The notes under the pieces were generated by a model. The model saw only the letters and a program-made list of their open reading frames with translations. It ran no database searches and was not told where the DNA came from. 64,000 nucleotides of DNA from positions 2,976,001 to 3,040,000 of the forward strand of contig CAWIXB010000001.1 of assembly GCA_963839955.1 (NCBI GenBank). The letters are read 5' to 3'. This document shows positions 34,258 to 42,844 of the stretch, piece after piece. Position 1 is the first letter of the stretch. Every line of letters starts with the position of its first letter. The DNA comes from CAWIXB01 sp963839955. Lineage in GTDB: Bacteria > Actinomycetota > Actinomycetes > JACCUZ01. The position numbers were made by a program, and so were the translations under genes.

Positions 34258-35033
34258 CGCAACCTGCTCGACGTGAGGATCGCAGCGAGGTGGCCGATCA
34301 CCGTGACCAGCGCGACCGGCACCAGCACCGCCAGCAGCACGCGAGTGGCACCCAGGTCGCCCACGGCCAGGTCGGCCAGGCCCGCCACCAGCGCCAGCAG
34401 CGTCAGCTCGACGGAGTGGAAGATCCGGTGGAACGGCACGAACCGCGCCAGGTTGCGAAGGTTCCGCACCAGGCCCGGCCGTGGTGCCGCTTCAGCTGCC
34501 CGGTCCTCGAGGCGGGGCAACCCGGCGACCGCACGCGCGACGTGCACGGCGTCGTTCAGCGACTTGTTGAACAGCACGAGCACCGACAGCAGTGCGCCGA
34601 GTGTCGTCCATCCGCTGATGGAGTCGAGACCACCGTCGGCATGCACGCCGAGACCGATAGGCACCAGCCCCTCGGCGACGTAGTGGCCGACCTTGTCCAG
34701 GAAGAAGCCGGCGGGCGAGAACTGCTGACGCCAGCGGGCCACCTCGCCGTCGCAGCAGTCCCACAGCATCTGCAGCTGCGCGAGGACGGCAGCGAGCAAT
34801 GCTCCCCCGAGACCGGGCAGCAGGAGCGCGGCACCCGCCGAAGCACCCGTCACGATCATGATCACCGTCACGCCGTTGGCGGTGATCGCGGTGGCGAGCA
34901 GTACGCGTGTGACGTACGGCGAGAGGCGACGCTGGTAGAGGTCGGCCGTCCAGTGCTCGGAGTTGCGCCGACCGAGCACCGACGGCGGCTGCGTCACCTC
35001 GCGCAACGCCTCGATCGTGGGCCGCTCAGGCAC
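34254..35033 (-). CDS. CDP-alcohol phosphotransferase, fourth Asp replaced by His
   Basis: This 259-residue membrane enzyme of the CDP-alcohol phosphatidyltransferase family has about six TM helices. The signature is D92-x2-D95-G96-x2-A99-R100-x8-G109-x3-D113-x3-H117; the last position is normally the catalytic-base Asp. It would move an alcohol phosphate from, or onto, a CDP-linked donor. The GTG start overlaps the upstream DUF5941 gene by 8 bases. The NSEHWTADLYQRRLSPYVTR preface is a subfamily mark. Substrate is unknown; His at 117 may be a subfamily trait rather than inactivation. Confidence 0.85.
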   Translation of the reverse strand: MPERPTIEALREVTQPPSVLGRRNSEHWTADLYQRRLSPYVTRVLLATAITANGVTVIMIVTGASAGAALLLPGLGGALLAAVLAQLQMLWDCCDGEVARWRQQFSPAGFFLDKVGHYVAEGLVPIGLGVHADGGLDSISGWTTLGALLSVLVLFNKSLNDAVHVARAVAGLPRLEDRAAEAAPRPGLVRNLRNLARFVPFHRIFHSVELTLLALVAGLADLAVGDLGATRVLLAVLVPVALVTVIGHLAAILTSSRLR

Positions 35034-36831
35034 GGGCGGCCTGCCCTGTCATCGGCAGCGAGCGCACGAGCTGGCTGGTGCCGACCACGCCGAAGACCAC
35101 CAGTGACCAACCGGTGAGTGCATAGAGCGCGGCGACGAGCGTCGACTCACCCACCAACGCGGCTACCAGCAGCACGAGCACGCGCACCTCGACACCGAGC
35201 CCGGCACGGCGGACGAGCTCCGACACGGCGCCTCCTCCCAGGACACGGTAGAGGCTGTCGTAGTGGTGGTAGGCGAGGACGAACATCAGCGCGAAGGCGA
35301 GAGGCAGCGCGTCCGGGGCACGTACGGCGACGACGCCCGCCACCACAGCCAGCTCGACGAGGCGCAGCACGGCGGGAAGAGCCCAGGTGAGCCGGCCGGC
35401 GTCCAGCCCCCGCGCGCCGGGGAGGAGCGCCAGGTCGAGCTGCGCCGCGACCGCGGGTCGCTCCGGCGGCTCCTCCCGTCGCCACGACGAGGCACGGACC
35501 AGCCGACCGGCGCTGGTGTAGGCGAGGCCCACGCAACCGAGGACCAGCAGCGTGGCGAGGGCCACCCGTGGGCCGCCGAGCGCCGCACCGAGGGAGAGCA
35601 CCAGCCAGCGCTCGCCGATCGGCAGGTGCAGCACTCGCTTCGCCCACCGGACGGCCGGACGCCGGTTGCTGCGCTCGGACGCCTGCACCGCGCGGGTCGA
35701 CCCGCCGGACGCGCCGGACGCCGCGGCCCCGAGGTCGTCGAAGGCCCCCGTTCTCGGCCGGGCCTCCCGCCCCACCTGGGCGTGGGTGAAGTTGTAGTCG
35801 GACATGTGCCGGGTCGTCTGCAGCGTCACCATCGCCACCGCGAGCGCCCATGCGGCCCGGTCGGTGTCGGGTCCGGCGCCGAGGGCGAGGCCGGCGTAAC
35901 AGGCGTACTCCTTCACCCGGTCGGTCGCCGCATCGAGCCATGCGCCGAACGGTGTGAACCGGCGGGTGTAGCGCGCCACCTCTCCGTCGACGCAGTCGGC
36001 GAGCAGTGAGACTTGCATCAGCACCGCACCGGCAACGAGCCAGCCGCGCGCACCACCGGCGAAACACGCTGCCGCGCCGAGGCCCACGGCGAACGATGCG
36101 GCGGTGATCTGGTTGGGGGTCACGCCGAGCCGCAGAGCGACCGGGGTGATGCGCCGCGACAGCCGGCGCAGGACGAACGTCGAGTAGAAGCCGTCGTCGG
36201 GCCGGGTCGCGCGACGGAAGCGGATGTCGTCGGTGCGCATCGCCGCCATGCCCGCCTCGGCAGCGCGCAGCTCGGACTCGGTTGCGGGTCGCTCCCAGGG
36301 CCAGCCATCGACGTCGACGGCGCGGACCACGAGACCGCTGCGCACCAGCGCGACAAGGACGAACGGCATCGGCTCACCCCGCCAGCCGAGCCGGCCGGCA
36401 ACCGCCGCCATGCCGGCGACTGCCTCGGCGGCGGCGGCCAGGTCCCGGCCGCCCACCTGCAGGACGCCACAGCCCGACGTCCCGGCACCTGGCGTCGCGT
36501 GCATCGCGGAACCGGCGTCGACGACGCGGCCGCGCCGGATCAGCACGTCCTGGGGCAACCCGCGTCCGGCGCCGACCAGGACCGACGTCCCGGCGCGAGG
36601 GTCGTCGACCAGCTCGGACAGCGCCGCCGCGGGAACGACGAGCCGAGACGACACGAGCAGCACGGCGTCGTCGGCCCGGGCTAGCTCTGCTGCCACGGAG
36701 CGCAGCACCGCGGCCAGGCCGCCGTCGTCCGCGACCGTGGCGACGGACAGGCCGAGACCGGCGAGGCGCTCACCCGAGGCACGCACCAGGGCAGGTGCCG
36801 ACGCGTCGTCGACGAGCACCGCCACCGTCAC
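35026..36831 (-). CDS. DUF5941 / CDP-alcohol phosphotransferase fusion
   Basis: This 601-residue protein has an N-terminal nucleotidyltransferase-like domain (1-200) without the usual GxGxR and PKP motifs, so probably inactive. A linker RPDDGFYSTFVLRRLSRRIT and TPNQIT lead to a CDP-alcohol phosphotransferase domain with a canonical signature (D279, D282, G283, A286, R287, G296, D300, D304), then more TM helices to the end. The layout recalls bifunctional inositol-phosphate cytidylyltransferase/phosphotransferase enzymes. The GTG at 36831 overlaps the ATPase stop (GTGA). Confidence 0.85.
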   Translation of the reverse strand: MTVAVLVDDASAPALVRASGERLAGLGLSVATVADDGGLAAVLRSVAAELARADDAVLLVSSRLVVPAAALSELVDDPRAGTSVLVGAGRGLPQDVLIRRGRVVDAGSAMHATPGAGTSGCGVLQVGGRDLAAAAEAVAGMAAVAGRLGWRGEPMPFVLVALVRSGLVVRAVDVDGWPWERPATESELRAAEAGMAAMRTDDIRFRRATRPDDGFYSTFVLRRLSRRITPVALRLGVTPNQITAASFAVGLGAAACFAGGARGWLVAGAVLMQVSLLADCVDGEVARYTRRFTPFGAWLDAATDRVKEYACYAGLALGAGPDTDRAAWALAVAMVTLQTTRHMSDYNFTHAQVGREARPRTGAFDDLGAAASGASGGSTRAVQASERSNRRPAVRWAKRVLHLPIGERWLVLSLGAALGGPRVALATLLVLGCVGLAYTSAGRLVRASSWRREEPPERPAVAAQLDLALLPGARGLDAGRLTWALPAVLRLVELAVVAGVVAVRAPDALPLAFALMFVLAYHHYDSLYRVLGGGAVSELVRRAGLGVEVRVLVLLVAALVGESTLVAALYALTGWSLVVFGVVGTSQLVRSLPMTGQAARA

Positions 36832-37634
36832 GGGCCGGTGGCCGGGGGCCCCGGCCGTCCCTCCGCCCACGACGTGGTCTCCGTCGCCTCGCCCAGCGGC
36901 TCCAGGCCGAAGTCCTCGGCATAGCGGTCGATGATCTCGCCGAGGTCGCCGTCGCCGACCAGCGCACCGTCGTTCAGGTACAGCCCACGGGTGCAGAAGC
37001 GGCGCAGGTTGGCCTCGTTGTGCGAGACCAGGAACAGCGTCCGGTTCTCCGAGAGCATGTCCTCCATGCGGTTGAGGCACTTCTCGCGGAACGCCCGGTC
37101 ACCGACCGCCAGCACCTCGTCCACGAGGACGATCGGCTCGTTGATGCTGGTCACCACCGAGAAGCCCAGCCGCACCTTCATGCCGGAGCTGAAGTGGCGG
37201 AAGGGTGTGTCGAGGAAGTCGCCCACCTCGGCGAAGTCCACGATCTCGTCGAAGCGCTCCTCGATCTGGCGCCGGGTGAGCCCATGCAGGCCGGCCGTCA
37301 GGTAGATGTTGTCGCGGGCGGTGAGGTCGCCAGCGAAGCCACCGGTCACCTCGATGAGCGGAGCGACTCCGCCGTTGACCTGCACGCGGCCCTCGTCGGG
37401 CAGCAGCACACCCGCGATGAGGCGCAGCAGCGTGCTCTTGCCCTGACCGTTGGCGCCGACGAGCCCGACCGCCTCGCCGCGACGGACGTCGAAGGAGATG
37501 TTGCGCAGCGCCCAGAACTCACCCTTGGGCGTGCTGGTGCGGCCCTTGACCATCAGTTCGCGCACCCGGAGGCGACGCCTGCGGTTGCGGCTGAACCGGA
37601 TGCCGAGTCCGTCGACGACGATGGCGGGTTCCAT
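36828..37634 (-). CDS. ABC transporter ATPase of polysaccharide/teichoic acid export (TagH-like)
   Basis: This 268-residue ATPase has Walker A GANGQGKST (60-68, K66), signature FSSGMK (148-153), Walker B IVLVDE (168-173, E173) and switch H205. The FSSGMKVRLGFSV form and the long insert before Walker A are typical of O-antigen/teichoic acid exporters. It would energise export of the lipid-linked polymer with the adjacent permease (TGATG overlap at 37632-37636). It lacks the C-terminal carbohydrate-binding domain seen in some Wzt proteins. Confidence 0.92.
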   Translation of the reverse strand: MEPAIVVDGLGIRFSRNRRRRLRVRELMVKGRTSTPKGEFWALRNISFDVRRGEAVGLVGANGQGKSTLLRLIAGVLLPDEGRVQVNGGVAPLIEVTGGFAGDLTARDNIYLTAGLHGLTRRQIEERFDEIVDFAEVGDFLDTPFRHFSSGMKVRLGFSVVTSINEPIVLVDEVLAVGDRAFREKCLNRMEDMLSENRTLFLVSHNEANLRRFCTRGLYLNDGALVGDGDLGEIIDRYAEDFGLEPLGEATETTSWAEGRPGPPATGP

Positions 37635-38422
37635 CAGATCTCCTTCAGCACCCGGCGCTCGAGACCATGGAACACGAACATGCCCAGGAGCAGGATGGCC
37701 ACCGACATGCCGGCCGAGATCAAGGTGGGACCCCAGCCGAGGAAGAGCTCGGGGAAGAACACGGCCCGGTAGACCTCCAGGATCCCGGCGACCGGGTTGA
37801 AGGCGTAGAGCTCGCGCAGCCCGTCCGGCACGTCGGCGGTGCTGTAGATCACCGGCGACGCGTAGAACAGCAGCCGCGAGATCACCCTGATGAGGCGTTC
37901 CAGGTCGGCGAACAGGACGGTGAGCGGCGCGAGCACGAGGGCGATGCCGGTGAGCAGGATGGCCTGGATGATGATCGCTGCGGGCACGGCGAAGATGTAC
38001 GCCGTCACCTCGATGTCGTTGCGGTAGATGATCGCGAACAGCACGATCACGGGGACGGTGAACATCAACTCGGTCATCCGGGTGCCGACACTGCGCAGGA
38101 TCCAGGTCTCGCGGGGCAGGTTGGTCGAGCGCACCAGCTTCTTGTCCCTGGTCAGCACCCGCGTCGACTCGTTGATGACGCCCTGCACCGCCTGCCACGG
38201 CAGCAGGCCGGTGACCAGGAACAGGATGTAGGGCTCGGCGCCGACACTGCGGGTGAAGATCTGGGTGAAGACGAACCAGTAGACGGCGACCAGGCTGAGC
38301 GGCTCGAGCACGGACCAGAGGTAGCCGAGCGTCGAGTCGGAGTACTTGACCTTGAGGTCGCGCGTGACGAGCAACCGCAGGATGGCGCGACGTGCGTACA
38401 CCGCGCGGATCCGCGAGAGCAA
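37634..38422 (-). CDS. ABC-2 type permease of polysaccharide/teichoic acid export (TagG-like)
   Basis: This protein of about 262 residues has six TM helices; the N-terminal RDLKVKYSDSTLGYLWSVLE and the FYASPVIYSTADVP and NPVAGILEVYR motifs identify TagG/RfbA-type permeases. The start is placed at TTG 38422, where AGGAGG (38431-38436) lies 8 nt upstream; the frame is open to an ATG at 38545 without a ribosome site, adding 41 low-complexity residues. It is the first gene of the operon running to 33391 and diverges from the cytidylyltransferase. Confidence 0.88.
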   Translation of the reverse strand: MLSRIRAVYARRAILRLLVTRDLKVKYSDSTLGYLWSVLEPLSLVAVYWFVFTQIFTRSVGAEPYILFLVTGLLPWQAVQGVINESTRVLTRDKKLVRSTNLPRETWILRSVGTRMTELMFTVPVIVLFAIIYRNDIEVTAYIFAVPAAIIIQAILLTGIALVLAPLTVLFADLERLIRVISRLLFYASPVIYSTADVPDGLRELYAFNPVAGILEVYRAVFFPELFLGWGPTLISAGMSVAILLLGMFVFHGLERRVLKEI

Positions 38423-38662
38423 GGGCGGGGCCTCCTGGACGGGCGAGGGACGTACGCCGCCGGGCAGACCCTCTCCGGCTCGCCGGCGACGGGCGGCAGG
38501 CAGCGCGATCCCCGGCCCGGGGACGCCGCTCCGGAACGCTACCATTGGCGCGCCTTCGTCCCGGTCACGTGTCGATGTGACCGACGGGCAGCGCCTAGGG
38601 GACGCACGTCACCACGCGAGCGTGGCCTCTGCGACGCCGCACAACACCTGGAGGAAACCGGC

Positions 38663-39358
38663 ATGACAGACGTGCAGATCGCGATCCTCGCGGCCGGCAT
38701 GGGCAAGCGGCTCGGCAGTCCCAAGCCGAAGCCCATGACCAAGCTCTCCACCGGCCGGTCGATCATCCACCAGCAGCTGGACAACCTGCGCGGCACGCTG
38801 GGTGACGACCTGCGCATCATGGTCGTGGTCGGGTTCAAGGTCGACCTCATCATGGAGCACGTCCCGGACGTCCTGTTCGCGTACAACGAGGCCTACGACC
38901 AGACGAACACCAGCAAGAGCCTGCTGCGCGCCCTCAAGACGTCCCACACCGGAGGCGTGCTCTGGCTCAACGGCGACGTCGTCTTCGACGCCCGCATCCT
39001 CGAGACACTGCGCGGGCTGATCGCGGCCGACAAGAACTTCGTCTGCGTCAACACCGAGTCGGTCGGCGAGGAAGAGGTCAAGTACACCGTCGACGACACC
39101 GGCTACATCGACGGCCTGTCCAAGACCGTGGTCGGCGGGCTCGGCGAGGCCGTCGGCATCAACTACGTCTCGTCCACCGACAAGGCCGGGCTCATCGCCC
39201 ACCTGACCCGCTGCGACGACCAGGACTACTTCGAACGCGGCATCGAGACCGCCATCGCCGAGGACGGTCAGCGATGGCTCCCGGTCGACATCACTGACTT
39301 CTACGCCGTCGAGGTCGACTTCGAGGACGACCTGGATCGCGCCAACCAGAAGCTGTGA
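38663..39358 (+). CDS. LicC/IPCT-like cytidylyltransferase (NTP transferase)
   Basis: This 231-residue nucleotidyltransferase has LAAGMGKRLGSPKPKPMTKL (9-28), FAYNEAYDQTNTSKSLLRAL and the metal Asp of LNGDVVFD (D105). The YNExYxxxNxxxSL pattern is shared with LicC phosphocholine and inositol-1-phosphate cytidylyltransferases, so CDP-choline- or CDP-inositol-type products are more likely than an NDP-hexose; this is inference. GGAGG precedes the ATG by about 9 nt. It is translationally coupled to the GDPD gene (GTGA) and diverges from the exporter/CDP-alcohol operon, its likely partner. Confidence 0.83.
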   Translation: MTDVQIAILAAGMGKRLGSPKPKPMTKLSTGRSIIHQQLDNLRGTLGDDLRIMVVVGFKVDLIMEHVPDVLFAYNEAYDQTNTSKSLLRALKTSHTGGVLWLNGDVVFDARILETLRGLIAADKNFVCVNTESVGEEEVKYTVDDTGYIDGLSKTVVGGLGEAVGINYVSSTDKAGLIAHLTRCDDQDYFERGIETAIAEDGQRWLPVDITDFYAVEVDFEDDLDRANQKL

Positions 39359-40116
39359 CGGACGTGGTCTTCTCGGGCGGGCCGACGGTGATCGGTCACC
39401 GCGGCATGGGCGCCGGCACCGTGGACGGGCAGGAGGAGAACACCCTCTCGTCGTTCCTCGCCGCTGTCGACGCAGGTCTCGACTGGGTCGAGGTCGACGT
39501 ACGCCGCACCGTCGACGACGGCCTCGTCGTGGCACACAACCCGGCGTACGGCGACGGTGTCTTCTACGTGGACCAGCCGACCCCCGTCGCCCGCGACCGC
39601 GCGACCCTGCTGCTCGCCGACCTCCTCGACGCCCTGCCCGAGCACGTCGGCGTCGACTTCGACCTCAAGTCGTCGATGGAGGACGCCGGTCGCGCTCCCG
39701 ACGCCACCACCGCCAGTCTGCTCGCCCGGGTGGCCGCGAAGGAGTCCCACCGGCGGCCGCTGGCCGTCACGTCGTTCGATCCCGCCGCGCTGCTCACCGT
39801 GCGCGCCGCGGCCCCCGAGGTGACGACCGGCCTGCTGACCTGGATCCGGTTCCCCATCGGGCTGGCGGTCGCCGCGGCCGCGCACCTCGACGTGCAGTTC
39901 CTCGCCACCCACGTCGGCTCGCTGAAGGCCACCCACATCGAGCCCGAGCCACAGCATCGCCCGCTCGACTACGTCGTGTCGCTGCTGCACGACGCCGGCC
40001 GCCAGGTCGCGGCGTGGTGCCCTGCCGCCGACGAGCTGGGACCCCTCGTCGAGGCCGGCGTCGACGCGGTCTGTGTCAACGACGGCCCGGCGGCGTTGCG
40101 CGCGCTCGGCCGCTGA
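39355..40116 (+). CDS. Glycerophosphodiester phosphodiesterase
   Basis: This 253-residue TIM-barrel GDPD has the catalytic pair H15-R16 in VIGHRGMG, the metal-binding EENT and EVDV segments and the second histidine in LVVAHNPAYG (about 60). There is no signal peptide, so it acts in the cytoplasm on glycerophosphodiesters or related phosphodiesters. Coupling to the cytidylyltransferase suggests recycling or supply of the alcohol phosphate used there. The C-terminus overlaps the convergent GT2 gene by 41 bases. Confidence 0.9.
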   Translation: MTDVVFSGGPTVIGHRGMGAGTVDGQEENTLSSFLAAVDAGLDWVEVDVRRTVDDGLVVAHNPAYGDGVFYVDQPTPVARDRATLLLADLLDALPEHVGVDFDLKSSMEDAGRAPDATTASLLARVAAKESHRRPLAVTSFDPAALLTVRAAAPEVTTGLLTWIRFPIGLAVAAAAHLDVQFLATHVGSLKATHIEPEPQHRPLDYVVSLLHDAGRQVAAWCPAADELGPLVEAGVDAVCVNDGPAALRALGR

Positions 40117-41089
40117 CCGGCGCGCGCAGCGACCGCGGGCTGGACAGGAACCCCAGCCCCCAGGACGCGTGCATGGCGGCATAGACCACGGGCAGGCACA
40201 CCCGCGCGCGCAGCGGCAGGCCGCTCCCGGTGACCACCGCCCCGATCGTCACGCCGGCCAGATAGATGCCGGGCACGAGCAGCGCGGGCCGGAAGCCGGC
40301 GAGACCGACCGCCGTCCCGGCGCCGACAGCCAGGACAGCCGCGGGGGGCGCGAGATAGCGCGGGCTGGCCGTGCCGGGGTGCTCACGCATCACCGCGCGC
40401 CGCCATCGGCCGTAGTTGCGGTACTGGCGCACGAGTGCGCCGAGGCTCGCGCGCGGACGGTAGGACACGGTCAGTCGGGGGGTGAACCACACGAGCTCGC
40501 CCGCCGCTCGGATGCGATGGTTGAGCTCCCAGTCCTGCGCGCGCAGGAACCCCTCGTCGTAGCCCGCCACCTGCTCGAGCGCCGAACGGCGGAAGACGCC
40601 GAGGTAGACGGTCTCGGCCGGGCCCTCCGCGCCACCGACGTGAAAGCTGGCTCGCCCGACACCGAGGCGGCTCGTCATGGCACGAGCGACAGCACGCTGG
40701 AAGTCGGTGACGCCCTCGGCGGCCATCACGCCGCCCACGTTCGCGGCACCCGTGCGCTGCATGGTCTCCACGGCAACCCGGACGTAGTCGGGCGGCAGGA
40801 TGGCGTGCCCGTCGATGCGGACGAGGATGTCGTGGGAGGCAGCCGCCACGGCGAGGTTCAGGCCGGCACCGGTTGACCCGGACGGGTTCGGCACCGTCCG
40901 GATGCGCGGGTCCGAGGCGGCGAGCTCAGCGGCGATCGCGTCGGTGCGGTCGGTCGAGGGGCCGAGCGCGACGACGACCTCGAGCGGGCCGGCGTAGTCC
41001 TGGTCGAGTGCGTGGCCCACCGCACTGCGCAGGTGGCGCTCCTCATCGAGCACCGCCGTCACGACAGAGACTCCGGGCAGGGTGGCCAT
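40076..41089 (-). CDS. GT2 glycosyltransferase with C-terminal membrane segments (ExoA-like)
   Basis: This 337-residue GT-A enzyme has VSVVTAVLDEERHLRSAVGH, NPSGSTGAGLNLAVAAA, the RIDGHAILP metal site and GFLRAQDWELNHRIRAAGE, followed by hydrophobic segments (about 245-305). It resembles succinoglycan-type and actinobacterial glycan GT2 enzymes. The ATG at 41089 is preferred over a TTG at 41098 because a TACCTT box ends 8 nt before it. Its 3' end overlaps the GDPD gene (40076-40116). It diverges from the second LCP gene. Confidence 0.87.
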   Translation of the reverse strand: MATLPGVSVVTAVLDEERHLRSAVGHALDQDYAGPLEVVVALGPSTDRTDAIAAELAASDPRIRTVPNPSGSTGAGLNLAVAAASHDILVRIDGHAILPPDYVRVAVETMQRTGAANVGGVMAAEGVTDFQRAVARAMTSRLGVGRASFHVGGAEGPAETVYLGVFRRSALEQVAGYDEGFLRAQDWELNHRIRAAGELVWFTPRLTVSYRPRASLGALVRQYRNYGRWRRAVMREHPGTASPRYLAPPAAVLAVGAGTAVGLAGFRPALLVPGIYLAGVTIGAVVTGSGLPLRARVCLPVVYAAMHASWGLGFLSSPRSLRAPVSGRARATPPGRR

Positions 41090-41097
41090 CGCGGCCA

Positions 41098-41103
41098 AAG
41101 GTA
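41098..41103 (-). promoter_or_regulatory. -10 box TACCTT for leaderless GT2 gene
   Basis: TANNNT box ending 8 nt before the minus-strand ATG at 41089; no Shine-Dalgarno is present. Confidence 0.45.
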
Positions 41104-41146
41104 TCGGTCGGCGGCGTGGCAGCCCGGCGCGAGGCTCGCCGCGCCC

Positions 41147-41152
41147 TACGAT
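41147..41152 (+). promoter_or_regulatory. -10 box TACGAT for the second LCP gene
   Basis: TANNNT box predicting a leader of about 35 nt with GGAGG (41183-41187) 6 nt before the ATG at 41194. Confidence 0.4.
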
Positions 41153-41193
41153 CCGCGGTGCGGCACTCTTCCCCGACGGCCCGGAGGTGCTCT

Positions 41194-42612
41194 ATGCCCG
41201 CCTCCAGCGTTGCGCGGCGAGTGCTCCTCGCCGCCGCCGTGGTCGGTTCGGCGATGGTCCTGCTGGTGAGCGCCAGCGGCTACGCCCTGCTCGCCTGGTC
41301 GGACTCGAGCATCGAGCGGGTTGACGCGTTCGCGGGACTGGACCACCGGCCTCGTAGCGGGAGCGGTACGACGTTCCTGCTGGTCGGCTCGGACAACCGC
41401 GACGGCATGAGCCGCGCCGACTGGAAACGCCTGCGGGTGGGCAACGCCGCCAAGCTCACCGGCCGTCGGGCCGACACAATGCTGCTGGTCCACGTCTCCG
41501 ACGACCGGCCCGCCATGACCGCTGTCAGCCTCCCGCGCGACTCCTACGTGACGATCCCCGAGCACGAGGGCGCCGACGGCACCCGGGTGCGCACGCACCG
41601 CAGCAAGCTCAACGCGGCCTACGCCCTGGGCGGTCCTCCTCTCGCGGTGGCCACCGTCGAGCGCAGCACCGGCGTACGCGTCGATCACTACGTCGAGGTC
41701 GACTTCCTCGGCTTCGAGCACCTTGTCGACTCGGTCGGAGGCGTCGACGTCTGCTCGCCTACCCCGCTGCGCGACCGCAAGGCAGGCCTGCGGCTGCCCA
41801 AGGGCGTCACCCACGTGAACGGGGCGACCGGGCTCGCGTACGTCCGGGCGCGCAACCTCGACGCGCGGGCCGACCTCGGTCGGATCGAGCGCCAGCAGCG
41901 GTTCCTCGGCGCGATGGCGCACCGGGTCACGAGCCGCGAGGTGCTGCTCGACCCGCGCACGCTGGTGCGCTTCCTCGACGCCGCGCTGGGCGCCGTGCGC
42001 ACCGACGAGGGCCTGCAGCGGCGCGAGCTCGTCGAGCTCGGCTCGCGGCTGCGCCACGTGCCCGACTCGCGCGTGCGGTTCCTGACCGTGCCGGTGAGCA
42101 ACCCGTCGTACCGGCCGGGCGGGGTCGGCGCCGTCGCGCTCTGGGACGAGGACGCCGCCGGACGCCTGTTCGCCGGCTTGCGCGACGGCAACCCGCCCGC
42201 GCCGGCCGGAGCCGCACAGGCGAAGGCGAAGGGGGCCGTCGCGCCGACCGTGCCGCCGTCGCAGGTGCGGGTGCAGGTCTACAACGGCGCGGGCGTCGCC
42301 GGGCTCGGCACCAAGGTCACCAGTGAGCTGGTCGACCGCGGCTTCGACAGTGCCGGTCCCGCGCGCAACTGGCGCACCTCCGACGTGGAGCGCACCGTGC
42401 TGCGCTACGACGCGCGCTACACCGAGAGCATCAAGACGCTCGCCGCGGCCGTGCCCAAGGCCCGGCTGGAGAAGGTGACCGGCCTCGGCCGGACGCTTCA
42501 GGTCGTCGTGGGCTCGTCGTACGCCGGTGCGCGCAAGATCACGATGTCCTCACCCACCGTCGACGCGCCGAGGGCCGACGGACGCACCGCCGACGACGAC
42601 CCCTGCCGGTAG
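41194..42612 (+). CDS. LCP glycopolymer ligase with LytR_C domain
   Basis: This 472-residue protein has an N-terminal TM helix (about 9-34), an LCP domain (about 60-250: LLVGSDNRDGMS, AVSLPRDSYVTIP, LNAAYALGG, GLAYVRARN, DLGRIERQQRFL) and a LytR_C domain (about 350-445, VRVQVYNGAGVAGLGTKV). It should attach a lipid-linked polymer to the wall. The conserved arginines are intact. GGAGG stands 6 nt before the ATG. A third LCP gene lies 228 bases downstream on the same strand, so the two may be specialised paralogues. Confidence 0.92.
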   Translation: MPASSVARRVLLAAAVVGSAMVLLVSASGYALLAWSDSSIERVDAFAGLDHRPRSGSGTTFLLVGSDNRDGMSRADWKRLRVGNAAKLTGRRADTMLLVHVSDDRPAMTAVSLPRDSYVTIPEHEGADGTRVRTHRSKLNAAYALGGPPLAVATVERSTGVRVDHYVEVDFLGFEHLVDSVGGVDVCSPTPLRDRKAGLRLPKGVTHVNGATGLAYVRARNLDARADLGRIERQQRFLGAMAHRVTSREVLLDPRTLVRFLDAALGAVRTDEGLQRRELVELGSRLRHVPDSRVRFLTVPVSNPSYRPGGVGAVALWDEDAAGRLFAGLRDGNPPAPAGAAQAKAKGAVAPTVPPSQVRVQVYNGAGVAGLGTKVTSELVDRGFDSAGPARNWRTSDVERTVLRYDARYTESIKTLAAAVPKARLEKVTGLGRTLQVVVGSSYAGARKITMSSPTVDAPRADGRTADDDPCR

Positions 42613-42795
42613 ACCAAACCCTGCCTGGCCAGGAATGACGATTAATCGGCCTCACACGGCCACGAAAACGCGCTCAGAAGCGATTGCGTCGTCTTTCTTG
42701 GCCGAATCGATGTGCCGGGCCTTGCCGGCCCGACTCTCCGTCCACCCCCCATCGCCGTTCCGCACACAACTCAGCCCACCCTCAGGGAGCCCGTG

Positions 42796-42801
42796 TACGG
42801 T
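42796..42801 (+). promoter_or_regulatory. -10 box TACGGT ahead of leader mini-ORF and third LCP gene
   Basis: TANNNT box ending 7 nt before the ATG at 42809. It would drive a leaderless transcript that begins with the 11-codon ORF. The rest of the 228-base gap holds an AT-rich patch (42635-42710) without a recognised element. Confidence 0.45.
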
Positions 42802-42808
42802 CAGTCGG

Positions 42809-42844
42809 ATGCGTGACGCCAGGACCCCGCGGGGCTGTCGATGA
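42809..42844 (+). CDS. Possible 11-codon leader peptide
   Basis: The frame reads MRDARTPRGCR and its TGA overlaps the ATG of the third LCP gene (ATGA, 42841-42844). The ATG stands 7 nt after a -10 box. This fits a leaderless upstream ORF translationally coupled to the LCP gene. It is short and could be chance; the alternative is a 33-nt untranslated leader. The single Cys near the end is noted without interpretation. Confidence 0.35.
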   Translation: MRDARTPRGCR

